From positions 65,094 through 129,093 of the forward strand of contig DAOUFE010000017.1 of assembly GCA_034430215.1 (NCBI GenBank): a DNA stretch of 64,000 nucleotides, written 5' to 3'. Shown here in pieces: positions 9,234 through 18,396 of the stretch (positions are counted from its first letter, which is position 1; every line of letters starts with the position of its first letter). The notes under the pieces are model-generated. The model was not told where the DNA came from. It worked only from the letters and a program-made list of their open reading frames with translations, and ran no database searches. Made by a program: the position numbers and the translations under genes. This stretch comes from UBA4782 sp034430215. Its GTDB lineage: Bacteria > Chloroflexota > Anaerolineae > Anaerolineales > Anaerolineaceae.

Positions 9234-9262
9234 ATAGTACACGTTTTTTGAAGTCGTGTCAA
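9234..9262 (-). promoter_or_regulatory. glnA promoter
   Basis: On the minus strand TTGACA (9257-9262) and TACTAT (9234-9239) are separated by exactly 17 bases, a strong housekeeping promoter. It sets a leader of about 345 bases before the glnA start. Confidence 0.75.
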
Positions 9263-9294
9263 GGAATTTTAAGAATTTTTCATCTATTATTAAT

Positions 9295-10266
9295 TTACAC
9301 TGATTTCATTCGATTTTGCATTCGCATTACAAGAAATGTAAGCCAGCGCGAAGGTATTTTTTTCTGTCCAAACTCCCACTCTTTCCAGGCTGCCCAGATG
9401 GATTCGGAAGTAAAACGCCCCTCATTATCCCTTTTTTGAGTAAAGATATTCACCATCTCTTGAAGCCTTTCATCACCCCGCAACCAGGGAAACTGAGTGA
9501 GAACTTCGCAGACATGCAAAATGTCATACCACACAAAGGGAACTTTCAATTTACAAAAATCAGTACCCATGTAGAACAGATAAGGATGTCGCTCTTGTCG
9601 ATTAACCCACAACGATAGAAGACTTTCTACACCAGCAAGAGCTTCTGAACTATCCTGCCAATCTGGTAATGCCCTTAAAAGTTTCAGCATTACCAGGGTC
9701 GCATAAGGACAGGGATCTTCTTTCCTACCTGGACCACGGAATTTTCCGACTTCAGGTGATACTGCACATGGCCAGCCATTCGCTCGAACCAGCCCTGTAA
9801 GATGCTGGATAGCCCGTTTCACCCTTTCATCATCATCATAACCAAATTTTGCCAGCGCATAAAGGAGGATAGGAGCATCGCACAACGCCCATGCCCAGGT
9901 ATCTACTCCATTTCCACCAAAATGAGTTGGAATATTCATCATCATTTGAAAAGGTCCCTGATCAGACTGATGTTGCATGACCTTTTCAGAAATGGAATCA
10001 ATTTCCTTATCTTGCCGATTCAATCCAAGATCAGCAAGAAAACTCAATTTATGCATCGGTTGGCTGGCACTTTTATGGCTTGATATTGCAGCTCCTGACC
10101 ATCCATTTAAATCATCGAGAATCTTCCTCACCAGGGGGTGAGTGATCATCTCCATTCGAGCTTTGCTTACTTCTGGATCATCAGGATTTTGTTGAAGCAG
10201 ATCCAATCTCGTGCGATAAACCACCCAGGGATCTCCTTGCAGCAGCCATTGTATTAACAGTTCCAT
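9295..10266 (-). CDS. Hypothetical protein with terpenoid-cyclase-like (alpha/alpha) helical repeats
   Basis: 323 residues without signal peptide. It reads as repeated helical pairs with Trp-rich motifs (GDPWVVYRTRLDLL, NGWSGAAISSHKS, HFGGNGVDTWAWALCDAP, GWPCAVSPEVGKFRGPGRKEDPCPYAT), as in prenyltransferase/squalene-cyclase-type alpha-toroids. The family is unassigned functionally; the cyclase-like fold is inference from motif style. It starts 5 bases after the stop of the beta-propeller lipoprotein gene and is probably in the same operon. Its C-terminus faces the glnA promoter. Confidence 0.65.
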   Translation of the reverse strand: MELLIQWLLQGDPWVVYRTRLDLLQQNPDDPEVSKARMEMITHPLVRKILDDLNGWSGAAISSHKSASQPMHKLSFLADLGLNRQDKEIDSISEKVMQHQSDQGPFQMMMNIPTHFGGNGVDTWAWALCDAPILLYALAKFGYDDDERVKRAIQHLTGLVRANGWPCAVSPEVGKFRGPGRKEDPCPYATLVMLKLLRALPDWQDSSEALAGVESLLSLWVNRQERHPYLFYMGTDFCKLKVPFVWYDILHVCEVLTQFPWLRGDERLQEMVNIFTQKRDNEGRFTSESIWAAWKEWEFGQKKIPSRWLTFLVMRMQNRMKSV

Positions 10267-10271
10267 TTTTT

Positions 10272-11744
10272 CTATTCCAACCAGATCACTTCTGATACAT
10301 AACCATCGATACTCCCCATCTTTTTCATGGCAAAATCAGGATACTGTGCCCTGTAGATTATTCCATCTTCAGTGGCAATGATCAATTGATCACCATTCAC
10401 TGGATCCCAGATCAAGGCATCTACAAAAAAGCCATCAGCGATTTTCTGCCAATCTTCTCCGGGAATCTTTACTTCTATTCTTCCAATGCGGTTTTCGATC
10501 ACCTCCCATGCCTGATATCCATTCTTCGAAATAGCTGGGTGATAAGAGGCATCATAGACAGGTGATTCATATACGGTTTTTCCGTCTGAAGAAAACAATG
10601 CTTCTGGATATGCCTGGAATACTTTACTTTCGGGCAGCCAAGATACTTCATATGCTTTTGTGCTGATCAATTTCTGCGGCTCTGGTTCTCCGGGCAATAA
10701 TAAAAATACACCCTCTCCCACAGAATCTGAACAACCCTCTGAACCCGCAAACAGAATGGAACCATTTTCTGGTGATAAAGCAGCTCCAAAATAAAAACTA
10801 TAATTCATCAAAGGCTTTGCTTTTCCAGTTGTCACGTCAACGCTACGTAAATTCTTGGAAATACAGGTTTCATCACTGTCATATATGATGTAATGACTGT
10901 CATCCTGCCAACCTACGAAGAGATAATGGGAAGATTTAGGTGTGGGTTGTGTAATGACTTCCCCATCCGATATTCTGACCGCCCATGCCCCTTCCATTTT
11001 GTTATACCCTACCAATGCTCCACCAATAGGAGGTACCAGGTTAACCCCAAAATGATAGATATACTGCCCGTCGGGTGACCAGATAGGAACGATCGCATGG
11101 GACGGGCCACTGGTTAACTGTTTGACTTCTTCAGTCTGGGTATCATAGATGTATACATCAGAAGTAGGTCCATTGACAGCCCCCACGAATGCCAGATATC
11201 GTCCTTCTCCAGGTTGCCATGCTACGTTTGGGTAATACCCTATCATTAGAGCTGCGTTCCCTGCTGTTTCTCCAGCTTCACTTTCAGCCTCAAACATGGT
11301 CAATTTACTTAATTGTGCAATTGTCTGCATTTCTCCATCAGGGATGGAAATGATCACCAGATATTGTCCATCCTCCTGTTCAATGATCAATGCCAGCTTA
11401 TCACCTTGTGGTGAAACTGCCTTACGAAGATCATAGTGATCCGTTGAGTAAGTGGTAATTTGGGTTAAGACACTTCCATCAGGGTTAGAAATCCAGATTC
11501 CTGTTTCGCCGCTGAATAAAAGGTATGGGCTATCATCATTCAGGGTGGTGGGTTCAGGGATGGGAGTAGATGTGGCAGTTATTGTAATTGTAAGAGTTGG
11601 TTCTATAGTTTTGGTTGATTTCACCGCTTCTTCATAAGTAGATGTAACTCCTTCGGTCTCTGTTTGTTTTACCATTGGAAGATTACAGGAAAGAAGGAAA
11701 AATAAAGCAGTGAGGGTGACCATCAAAGGCAATGCTTTTTTCAT
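10272..11744 (-). CDS. Beta-propeller (TolB/WD40-like) lipoprotein
   Basis: 490 residues. A signal peptide ends in a lipobox (LLSC, about residues 17-20), followed by a Thr-rich linker (about 25-65). The rest consists of repeated blade-like units with the SPDG/SPQGD and WQPGEGRYLAF motifs of TolB/PD40 propellers. It is expected to be anchored outside the cytoplasmic membrane. Such proteins serve as binding scaffolds; no ligand can be inferred. I start at the ATG 11744, preceded by AGAGG; a GTG lies two codons upstream. It precedes the helical-repeat gene by 5 bases. Confidence 0.8.
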   Translation of the reverse strand: MKKALPLMVTLTALFFLLSCNLPMVKQTETEGVTSTYEEAVKSTKTIEPTLTITITATSTPIPEPTTLNDDSPYLLFSGETGIWISNPDGSVLTQITTYSTDHYDLRKAVSPQGDKLALIIEQEDGQYLVIISIPDGEMQTIAQLSKLTMFEAESEAGETAGNAALMIGYYPNVAWQPGEGRYLAFVGAVNGPTSDVYIYDTQTEEVKQLTSGPSHAIVPIWSPDGQYIYHFGVNLVPPIGGALVGYNKMEGAWAVRISDGEVITQPTPKSSHYLFVGWQDDSHYIIYDSDETCISKNLRSVDVTTGKAKPLMNYSFYFGAALSPENGSILFAGSEGCSDSVGEGVFLLLPGEPEPQKLISTKAYEVSWLPESKVFQAYPEALFSSDGKTVYESPVYDASYHPAISKNGYQAWEVIENRIGRIEVKIPGEDWQKIADGFFVDALIWDPVNGDQLIIATEDGIIYRAQYPDFAMKKMGSIDGYVSEVIWLE

Positions 11745-11854
11745 AATCACCTCTTTGATTTTTTAAGAATGGGGAAATTCGTTATGCTTCTGATTTTTTC
11801 AGGAACTATATGTACATTCTATAGAGATTGTAATGAGAATTCAAGCAGAAATGT

Positions 11855-12430
11855 TTATGAAGTTGTGTATAGTTTTTTGATAGCCATTGGAGGAATACCT
11901 GTATCAAGAAAGGCTTTGATCGCCTTCGCACCACTTTCTATGGTATGACGCGAGGTATCTACTTCAAAGTCATATACAAGATGATCATGAATGATTTCAA
12001 TTTGCTTCCTCGCTTGACCAGGGGTGCGTTCTTGCCGGGTTGCTTCACGTTGCTCAACAATATCAATTGGACAGCGAACCCCGATTAAATACGCAGGTGA
12101 ATCTTGAAACGTTTCTGCACATTTTTTGATCCATTCTGGTTCGATCAGCACATGATCCATTAAGATATTCATTCCCATATTCGAAAGAGTCAATGCGGTT
12201 TGATACATACCGATAACCAGCTCATGACCCATTTTGCCAGATTGATTTGCTTTCCCTAAAACTTCATCCCATAAAGGCTGGTGAAAATATCGCCTCGGTA
12301 GCATGCAAAGAAATATATCTATCCCTGCTTCCAGGAACGGTTCAGGCATGATTTTTTGCAATTCGTGAACAAGACTGGTTTTGCCGGCGCTCGATGTGCC
12401 ATTCAGGATAATAATGGTTCCTTTAGTCAA
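11855..12430 (-). CDS. Chloramphenicol phosphotransferase-like P-loop kinase
   Basis: 191 residues with a Walker A motif at the N-terminus (LNGTSSAGKTS) and the family's acidic pocket region (ILMDHVLIEPEW), matching CPT-like small-molecule kinases. Members include the chloramphenicol 3-O-phosphotransferase of Streptomyces, but most bacterial homologues have unknown substrates, so antibiotic resistance should not be assumed. The start is TTG at 12430, with AAGGAG placed 5 bases before it. It follows the small membrane protein by 22 bases and is probably cotranscribed with it. Confidence 0.75.
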   Translation of the reverse strand: MTKGTIIILNGTSSAGKTSLVHELQKIMPEPFLEAGIDIFLCMLPRRYFHQPLWDEVLGKANQSGKMGHELVIGMYQTALTLSNMGMNILMDHVLIEPEWIKKCAETFQDSPAYLIGVRCPIDIVEQREATRQERTPGQARKQIEIIHDHLVYDFEVDTSRHTIESGAKAIKAFLDTGIPPMAIKKLYTTS

Positions 12431-12452
12431 TAGTGCTCCTTGATTCAGAATT

Positions 12453-12668
12453 TTACCCCGTTCTTTGAATTTTCCACATGCTGAAAAGGCTTAAACAGAT
12501 ATACACAAAAAGTATACCCGCAGAAATCTGTACTATGACCCATTCCAGTGAAACATTCTCTCCTTCATGGTATATATCAACCAATGCTAGATGGCTGAAT
12601 ACCATTGCTACTAAAGAGAGAACCCCCAGGCTGATAGTTGCTATTCGTAATCCATTTTTAATTTTCAT
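12453..12668 (-). CDS. Small membrane protein with two transmembrane helices
   Basis: 71 residues: a basic N-terminus, two hydrophobic helices (IATISLGVLSLVAMVF and VIVQISAGILFVYICLSLF) joined by an acidic loop, and a short basic tail. AGGAGG lies directly before the ATG at 12668. There is no recognisable family. It stands upstream of the phosphotransferase-like gene in an apparent two-gene operon. Confidence 0.65.
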   Translation of the reverse strand: MKIKNGLRIATISLGVLSLVAMVFSHLALVDIYHEGENVSLEWVIVQISAGILFVYICLSLFSMWKIQRTG

Positions 12669-12860
12669 TTTTCCTCCTGTTGGATTGTTCAATGGTTCAT
12701 ATAAATATTATATATAGTACTAGTATGTGAGTAATCTAACTTATCGTCATGATGACCTTCGATTTTTGCAGGTCTCTGTAGGGATGGAACATCTGGAAAT
12801 ATAGATTCAATTTTCAGGCAGGGTCAACTCCACAGGTGCCAGCAGGAACCAACAATCTTC

Positions 12861-13106
12861 TTACATTTTCTCGTCATCTTCATCCTCAAAAACTTTCTCA
12901 CCACCAGGGAAAAAATAACCATCTTCAGCCGCATCAAGGATAGATATTCGTTGTAAATACTTCTGATCCGAATCCTCGCTGGTTACCTGTCTGGAATATA
13001 TCTCAGAATTCCTTTGCTGTTGTGTATTTCCAGATTTTTGAATTAATTTCACCGTTTCAAAAAAGAAAAATGCCAAAATTAACAGACTAAAAAAGCATGC
13101 TTCCAT
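12861..13106 (-). CDS. Small single-pass membrane protein
   Basis: 81 residues. The first 18 form a very hydrophobic helix with a Phe run (SLLILAFFFFETV); the rest is polar and ends in a strongly acidic tail (EKVFEDEDDEKM). GGGAGGAG precedes the ATG at ideal spacing, which supports it as real. No family recognised. The cytoplasmic face would carry the acidic tail if the helix is N-out. Confidence 0.55.
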   Translation of the reverse strand: MEACFFSLLILAFFFFETVKLIQKSGNTQQQRNSEIYSRQVTSEDSDQKYLQRISILDAAEDGYFFPGGEKVFEDEDDEKM

Positions 13107-13483
13107 AATCTCCTCCCAAATAAAGTATAGATTCTTTCAGTGAGCCTTGACCCAGATTATCTGTACATCTACTCGCGATCAAGGTAATTTTAACCTTCTC
13201 ATCTCTTTGTTCTATTCGAAATATTATTAACATTCAATTGATCTTTATGAATCCTAACATTTGGGGAGAAATCGTCTCGCTAATTAAACCAAATCCTGTC
13301 TATCATCTAAAATCAATATAACCGGATTGATTTTTCCAACTGCATGGCTTAAAATTCAAACTGATATTACCTTCTATTCGCTGAAAGACCCGTTAATCCC
13401 CAGGGTAAGCCCTGAGTGGTTCGAGGGGGTATATATATTCTTTCAAAATGTTTTAATAATACTATTCGTTTTTGGGAGAAGTT
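13107..13483. other. Intergenic region without gene
   Basis: Separates a minus-strand gene from the plus-strand beta-helix gene, so it must carry divergent promoters; none is convincing by eye. A small hairpin, CAGGG-TAAG-CCCTG (13401-13414), sits 70 bases before the beta-helix start and could lie in its leader. Confidence 0.4.
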
Positions 13484-16111
13484 ATGAACAAGCTTTCAAC
13501 ACTGCACAGTCTGTTGCCTAAGGCTGTTCTCTTGACATTATTTTTGGCAGCCATAAACCCATCATTGGCTTTTGCTGAAGGAGAAACTCCCGAAACATCA
13601 CCTGATGAGACATCCTCTGTAGAAACATTGTTGCAAGAAAATTATGATCACGACACCGTAGAAGATTTGGCAGATAGTCAGATTGCCATTGTTGCCCAGA
13701 ACAATTCTATAGTACCCCTGGCTTCGCAAACCACTATAAATATGCTGACTGACCCTGATCCCTGGTTCTATGGTTCATTATGCTCCGGCGGTGTATGCAA
13801 AGGTCTCGAACTTGTACCCCCGAATAACGATGGCTTTCTGACACTGCAGGAAGCGTTAAATAATTGGGCAGCCAAAAAGGGTTATGGCATGATTTATCTG
13901 GAAGGGGGATCAATAAAAACTGAGGATATCACCATTGATGGCGCTGTACCCGGATTTGGAACGTTAAAAGGGATCGTGTGGGACAAGACCACATCAGTTG
14001 TTAAACCAAAATTGACTGGTTACATTTCAGTAACTAATTTTGTTTCTGGATTTAAGATCGAAGGCTTAACTATTATTTCAGATGACCCTGCAGCAATATC
14101 CATGCAAAATAATGCTGGCACCATTATTCTAAAAAATCTTGAAATTATAAATTCCACAGGGATAGGGATCTATGTTAATAATCAAAAAGGATCGATCTCC
14201 CTTGATCAGGCAAAAGTTCACGACAGTAAAAAGGGTGCTTATCTTGATAATTATTACTACAACGGGAGTAGTTATGTAAATGTTGGGGGAATTACCGTAA
14301 CAAACAGTAAATTCATGATGAATGGTATTGCTGGTTCTTCAGATAACGGGGGGGTGGTTATTCGATCAAAAGGTGCCGTATTGATCAATGGTGTATCTTC
14401 AATTGGAAATGTCGGAAACGGTTTCGAGATATCTGGTTATGTGACCTCCGTTGTCATGAAAAATTGCGTCGCATCGAATATGACCGTTGATCCAGATAGC
14501 GAATCTTTTGGAAATGGTATCTTGATATACGAAGAAAGCAATGCGACCATTACGTTAGACAATGTATATTTGGCAAACAATCAGAAACGAGGAGCGATAA
14601 TTACTACCCTGGGGAATGTTATTCTGAAAAATGCTATCGTAAAAAATAATCAAGCTGAAGGCATAACCATTAACAAAAGCTTCGACACATCTGCAATTGG
14701 TGCAAAGAATGTTACCGTTGCTGACAGTGTTTTTGACAATAATGTAGGCACTAACTTAAATATCATAGCGTCTGGTATTGTAATTATTACCAACCTGACC
14801 AGCACAGATAGTGCCACTGGAAATGGCATATACATTGCGAACGATGGTTCCTCGACACCACAGGCAGTAACATTAAAAAATGTTGTACTAAATAAGAATG
14901 CATTAAAAGGTGGCAGCATTATCAGTAAAGGTGCTATTACTGCCAGCGGCATTACCGCCAATAGTAATGGTTCATATGGTTTATATCTGGAGAATTTCAT
15001 AACTGGTTCAACAGGAAATATCACTTTGCTTGGTACATTTGGTGCAAACCAAATAAACAACAATGGTGATTATGGATTTTATGCTGCATCTTCACGCAAC
15101 ATTTCAGTATCCTCATTACAGACAAATGGGAATTCATCCACAGGTGTTTTCATTTATGGAACCGGAACATCCAGTAATGTAATTTTAACAGGAGTTGAAA
15201 GCCAGAATAATATTCGTGAAGGCATAAAAGTAACAACCACGGGAACCGTTACAGCCACAAAAATAGCAGCATCGGGAAATGCAAACACTGGCATGAAAAT
15301 TGTGAATAATTCAGCTACTACAACAAAAAGTGTTTTGGTAACCAATAGTACATTTAATGCCAATGCAGGGACAGAAACTTATGGCTTGTTTATTGAGTCT
15401 GTAGGTTTCATCTCGTTGAACAATGTCATTGCAAATGAGAATGAATTGGGTGGAGCTTATCTGTCGAATAATGATTTTTTGGTATCTACCCAGATACCAC
15501 AGGCGATTACTGTTACAAAATCCACCTTCAATAACACAATAACTGGTACTGGTTTGATCATTATCTCAAATCGAAAGATCACTCTCACCAATATAAACGC
15601 GTCAGATAATGGTGCTCATGGATTATCAGCAGATAATTCGGGTTCAACGGTACTCAGTCCTATAGTACTTTCAGGTGCGAATCAAATATCACATAACGGT
15701 TTGAAAGGAATAGACCTCCATAGTCATGGCGCCGTAACTGTAAGTGGTATCACTGCCATTGAGAACGAAACCAACTATATAAATTCCGAAGGTACGGTAA
15801 TAGTAACTAAAAGTCATTTCTCTGGTAACGATTCAACCGGAATAGAGATAGATTCGACTGGCAACATTATCTTAAATGGGGTAACTGCATTACAAAATGG
15901 ATTTGTGACAAATGATAGCGAGGGTATTTCCGTAACAACCCTATCTGGGCGTCTCTATATCTACAACAGCGTTATCATGGGAAACAGTGGCGCAGGTTTG
16001 TATGCTGATGTGGCCAATCAATTCACAGATTTTTATCTGGCACCAACGAACATAATAGTAGGCAATGATGCCGGAGTTCCTTATGACGATAAAGAAGGTG
16101 TGATCTACTAA
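13484..16111 (+). CDS. Large secreted right-handed parallel beta-helix repeat protein
   Basis: 875 residues. A Sec signal peptide (residues 1-34, ending LAFA) is followed by an acidic stretch and then about 750 residues of short hydrophobic/Asn-rich repeats. These are typical of pectin-lyase-fold beta-helices (NGIYIANDG, GLYLENF, GITANSNGSYG, ITLTNINASDNG). No catalytic motif of polysaccharide lyases is evident and no C-terminal sorting or anchoring signal is visible. It could be an adhesin-like or glycan-binding surface protein. I start at ATG 13484, preceded by GGGAG; a TTG lies four codons earlier. The gene is flanked by long non-coding stretches and looks monocistronic. Confidence 0.8.
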   Translation: MNKLSTLHSLLPKAVLLTLFLAAINPSLAFAEGETPETSPDETSSVETLLQENYDHDTVEDLADSQIAIVAQNNSIVPLASQTTINMLTDPDPWFYGSLCSGGVCKGLELVPPNNDGFLTLQEALNNWAAKKGYGMIYLEGGSIKTEDITIDGAVPGFGTLKGIVWDKTTSVVKPKLTGYISVTNFVSGFKIEGLTIISDDPAAISMQNNAGTIILKNLEIINSTGIGIYVNNQKGSISLDQAKVHDSKKGAYLDNYYYNGSSYVNVGGITVTNSKFMMNGIAGSSDNGGVVIRSKGAVLINGVSSIGNVGNGFEISGYVTSVVMKNCVASNMTVDPDSESFGNGILIYEESNATITLDNVYLANNQKRGAIITTLGNVILKNAIVKNNQAEGITINKSFDTSAIGAKNVTVADSVFDNNVGTNLNIIASGIVIITNLTSTDSATGNGIYIANDGSSTPQAVTLKNVVLNKNALKGGSIISKGAITASGITANSNGSYGLYLENFITGSTGNITLLGTFGANQINNNGDYGFYAASSRNISVSSLQTNGNSSTGVFIYGTGTSSNVILTGVESQNNIREGIKVTTTGTVTATKIAASGNANTGMKIVNNSATTTKSVLVTNSTFNANAGTETYGLFIESVGFISLNNVIANENELGGAYLSNNDFLVSTQIPQAITVTKSTFNNTITGTGLIIISNRKITLTNINASDNGAHGLSADNSGSTVLSPIVLSGANQISHNGLKGIDLHSHGAVTVSGITAIENETNYINSEGTVIVTKSHFSGNDSTGIEIDSTGNIILNGVTALQNGFVTNDSEGISVTTLSGRLYIYNSVIMGNSGAGLYADVANQFTDFYLAPTNIIVGNDAGVPYDDKEGVIY

Positions 16112-16573
16112 TACCTGAAAAATCTTTCTCAGGTGTGAGGCAAGCTGAAAATCATCATTGCTTTACATGATGAGAAATACACAGATTTGCGAAGTTCTTC
16201 AGGTAAGCTTCGATGATCTCTTTTTAAAAAGCAAATTAATTTGGATATTTCCAGCAAAACTCATGGGATATATAGTTTTTTCCCTTTCATACTTTTAGTT
16301 TTATTCATAGAAATCTTTCTGTGATGTCCAGATTTAGAACCAATAGAAATGAAAATCTTGTCATGACGAAAGAAGTAAAGCATCTCACGCAGAAATGACA
16401 CATCGAGATCTTCATCATTATTGATTACTAATTATTGGTCACGGAATCAGACTCCTTCTCCTAAATCCAGCTTTTTCGGATTTGGGGGAAGGCTGGGAAA
16501 GGGAATTCTTTTCATACCTTTATTGCATTTCGTGGTAAAAATATCATTCCTTTCCCTGCATCAATACATCCTC
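16112..16573. other. Intergenic region without gene
   Basis: AT-rich sequence between the beta-helix gene and the recA promoter. One 66-codon open stretch (16421-16621) overlaps the recA promoter, lacks a ribosome-binding site and looks non-coding. No terminator with a clear T-run is seen. Confidence 0.4.
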
Positions 16574-16602
16574 TTGCATATTGAACATATGTGCTATATA
16601 AT
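16574..16602 (+). promoter_or_regulatory. recA promoter with SOS-box-like palindrome in the spacer
   Basis: TTGCAT (16574-16579) and TATAAT (16597-16602) are spaced 17 bases apart. Inside the spacer, GAACATATGTGC (16583-16594) differs at one position from the GAAC-N4-GTTC box bound by LexA/DinR-type repressors. Placed there, LexA would block RNA polymerase. No lexA gene lies in the window. Confidence 0.65.
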
Positions 16603-16668
16603 TGTTTTGAATATAAATTGAATTTTCGGTCTATAATTGCATTATCAGCCACCTAAAGGAGCCAGCCA

Positions 16669-17763
16669 ATGCCTCGTAAACCTGTTACAACCTCAAATCT
16701 CAATCAGAACCCCATGGATGAAGCTAAAGCAGCGGTTTTGGATAAAGCCCTGGGAGATATCATCAAACGCTATGGTGAAGGTTCCATCATGCGTCTGGGC
16801 AACGCTCAGCACCTTGCGGTGGAAGCCATTCCAACCGGATCTCTCTCACTCGATCTCGCTTTAGGTGTGGGTGGTATCCCTCGGGCTCGTATCACCGAAA
16901 TTTATGGTCCCGAATCCTCCGGAAAGACAACCCTGTGTTTGCACATCGTAGCTGAAGCCCAAAAGATGGGTGGAACTGCTGCATTTATTGACATGGAACA
17001 TGCTCTCGACCCCGCCTATGCAGCTCGTCTGGGTGTGGATATTGACACTCTTCTGATCTCCCAACCCGATACGGGTGAACAGGCGCTCGAGATCACCGAA
17101 ACCCTGGTTCGTTCTGGTGCTATCGATGTCATTGTGATTGATTCTGTTGCTGCATTGGTTCCTCGCTCTGAGATTGAAGGTGATATGGGTGATGCGCAAA
17201 TGGGTATGCAGGCTCGTTTGATGTCACAGGCTTTGCGCAAACTCTCCGGTGCGATCAACCAGACAAAAACTGCAGTCATTTTCACCAATCAACTCCGCCA
17301 AAAAATCGGCGTCATGTTCGGCAACCCTGAAACTACCACTGGTGGCATGGCTTTGAAATTCTATGCTTCCGTCCGGCTCGATATTCGCCGTATCCAGGCG
17401 ATCAAGATGGGCGCGGAGGTGATCGGTGGTCGAGTGCGGGTGCGTGTTGTAAAGAACAAAGTAGCTCCCCCCTTCCGCACCGCTGAGTTTGACATCATGT
17501 ACAATGAAGGCATCAGTAAAGTAGGTGACATTATTGACCTGGCAACCCAATTGGATATTGTTGTCAAACGTGGTGCATTCTATTCTTATGGTGATGTCCG
17601 CCTGGGTCAAGGTCGCGAGAATGCCAAAGAATTCCTCCGACAGAGCCCTGAGATCAGTGCAGAACTGGAGAACCTTATCCGTCAGCGTGGAACCGGCAGT
17701 GACATACCTCTTGGTTTGAATGTTGGTGCCAGTGAAGATGAAGGCGAGTATAACGAAGAATAA
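16669..17763 (+). CDS. recA: Recombinase RecA
   Basis: 364 residues. Canonical features are all present: the N-terminal polymerisation helix, Walker A GPESSGKTT near residue 82, the MAW-type region (DMEHALDPAYAARLGVD), Walker B (IDVIVIDSVAAL), the L2 loop (FTNQLRQKIGVMFGNPETTTGG) and an acidic C-terminus. RecA forms ATP-dependent filaments on single-stranded DNA for recombination and for SOS induction through LexA cleavage. AAAGGAG precedes the ATG. Two surface-protein genes follow on the same strand. Confidence 0.97.
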   Translation: MPRKPVTTSNLNQNPMDEAKAAVLDKALGDIIKRYGEGSIMRLGNAQHLAVEAIPTGSLSLDLALGVGGIPRARITEIYGPESSGKTTLCLHIVAEAQKMGGTAAFIDMEHALDPAYAARLGVDIDTLLISQPDTGEQALEITETLVRSGAIDVIVIDSVAALVPRSEIEGDMGDAQMGMQARLMSQALRKLSGAINQTKTAVIFTNQLRQKIGVMFGNPETTTGGMALKFYASVRLDIRRIQAIKMGAEVIGGRVRVRVVKNKVAPPFRTAEFDIMYNEGISKVGDIIDLATQLDIVVKRGAFYSYGDVRLGQGRENAKEFLRQSPEISAELENLIRQRGTGSDIPLGLNVGASEDEGEYNEE

Positions 17764-17793
17764 TTGCGCCTGACAGCAGGAAAAGCTGAAAGG

Positions 17794-18354
17794 ATGCTAT
17801 TGAAACAAGTGAATATTCATAAATCTCTTATAAACAGAATATTTTCAGGGTTGGTGCTGTTTCTAACCCTGTTTTCGTCTGCTTGTGTACGATCTTCTAC
17901 CAATACAGGAGAAAAGAAAGATACGCCAGTGCCTTACATCCCCGTCACACTGGCAGCACCTACCCTCGTGCCAACGAAAACTGCTGTCATCACACAGGAG
18001 CCTGAAAAAAACAGCCTGGATTGTGTTGATAATCTAACTTATCTATCTGACCTGACAATCGAGGATGGCACCGTAGTTGCACCTGGGTCAACATTGGATA
18101 AACGCTGGCAGGTAAAGAATAGTGGAACCTGTAACTGGGATGAAGGATACGAACTACGTTTTACAGGCGGCTTCGAAATGGGCGCTGATACCACACAGGC
18201 ACTCTATCCAGCCCGCGCTGGTTCAGAAGCGACTATTCAAATCACATTTACCGCTCCTGAAGAGCCGGGTGAATATCGAAGCGCTTGGTCAGCATATAAT
18301 CCAGATGGTCTGGCATTTGGCGATCCTTTTTACATGTACATCATCGTCGAATAA
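17794..18354 (+). CDS. Lipoprotein with NBR1-type Ig-like domain
   Basis: 186 residues. A hydrophobic signal ends at a lipobox (SSAC, about residue 30), then a Thr/Pro linker, then an Ig-like domain from about residue 80 to the end. It carries the hallmark of the NBR1 four-tryptophan family: KRWQVKNSGTCNWDEGYELRF and the closing PGEYRSAWSAYNPDG. Bacterial members are extracytoplasmic and of unknown role, often domain modules. The ATG at 17794 is preferred; a TTG sits directly on the recA stop. Possibly cotranscribed with recA, though functionally unrelated. Confidence 0.75.
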   Translation: MLLKQVNIHKSLINRIFSGLVLFLTLFSSACVRSSTNTGEKKDTPVPYIPVTLAAPTLVPTKTAVITQEPEKNSLDCVDNLTYLSDLTIEDGTVVAPGSTLDKRWQVKNSGTCNWDEGYELRFTGGFEMGADTTQALYPARAGSEATIQITFTAPEEPGEYRSAWSAYNPDGLAFGDPFYMYIIVE

Positions 18355-18396
18355 ACTTTGGTTTAAACCCCTAAAGGAAAGATCAGGAATACTGCT

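Noticed and set aside
16421..16621. 66-codon frame upstream of recA
   Set aside because: Runs through the recA promoter, has no ribosome-binding site and no protein-like pattern.
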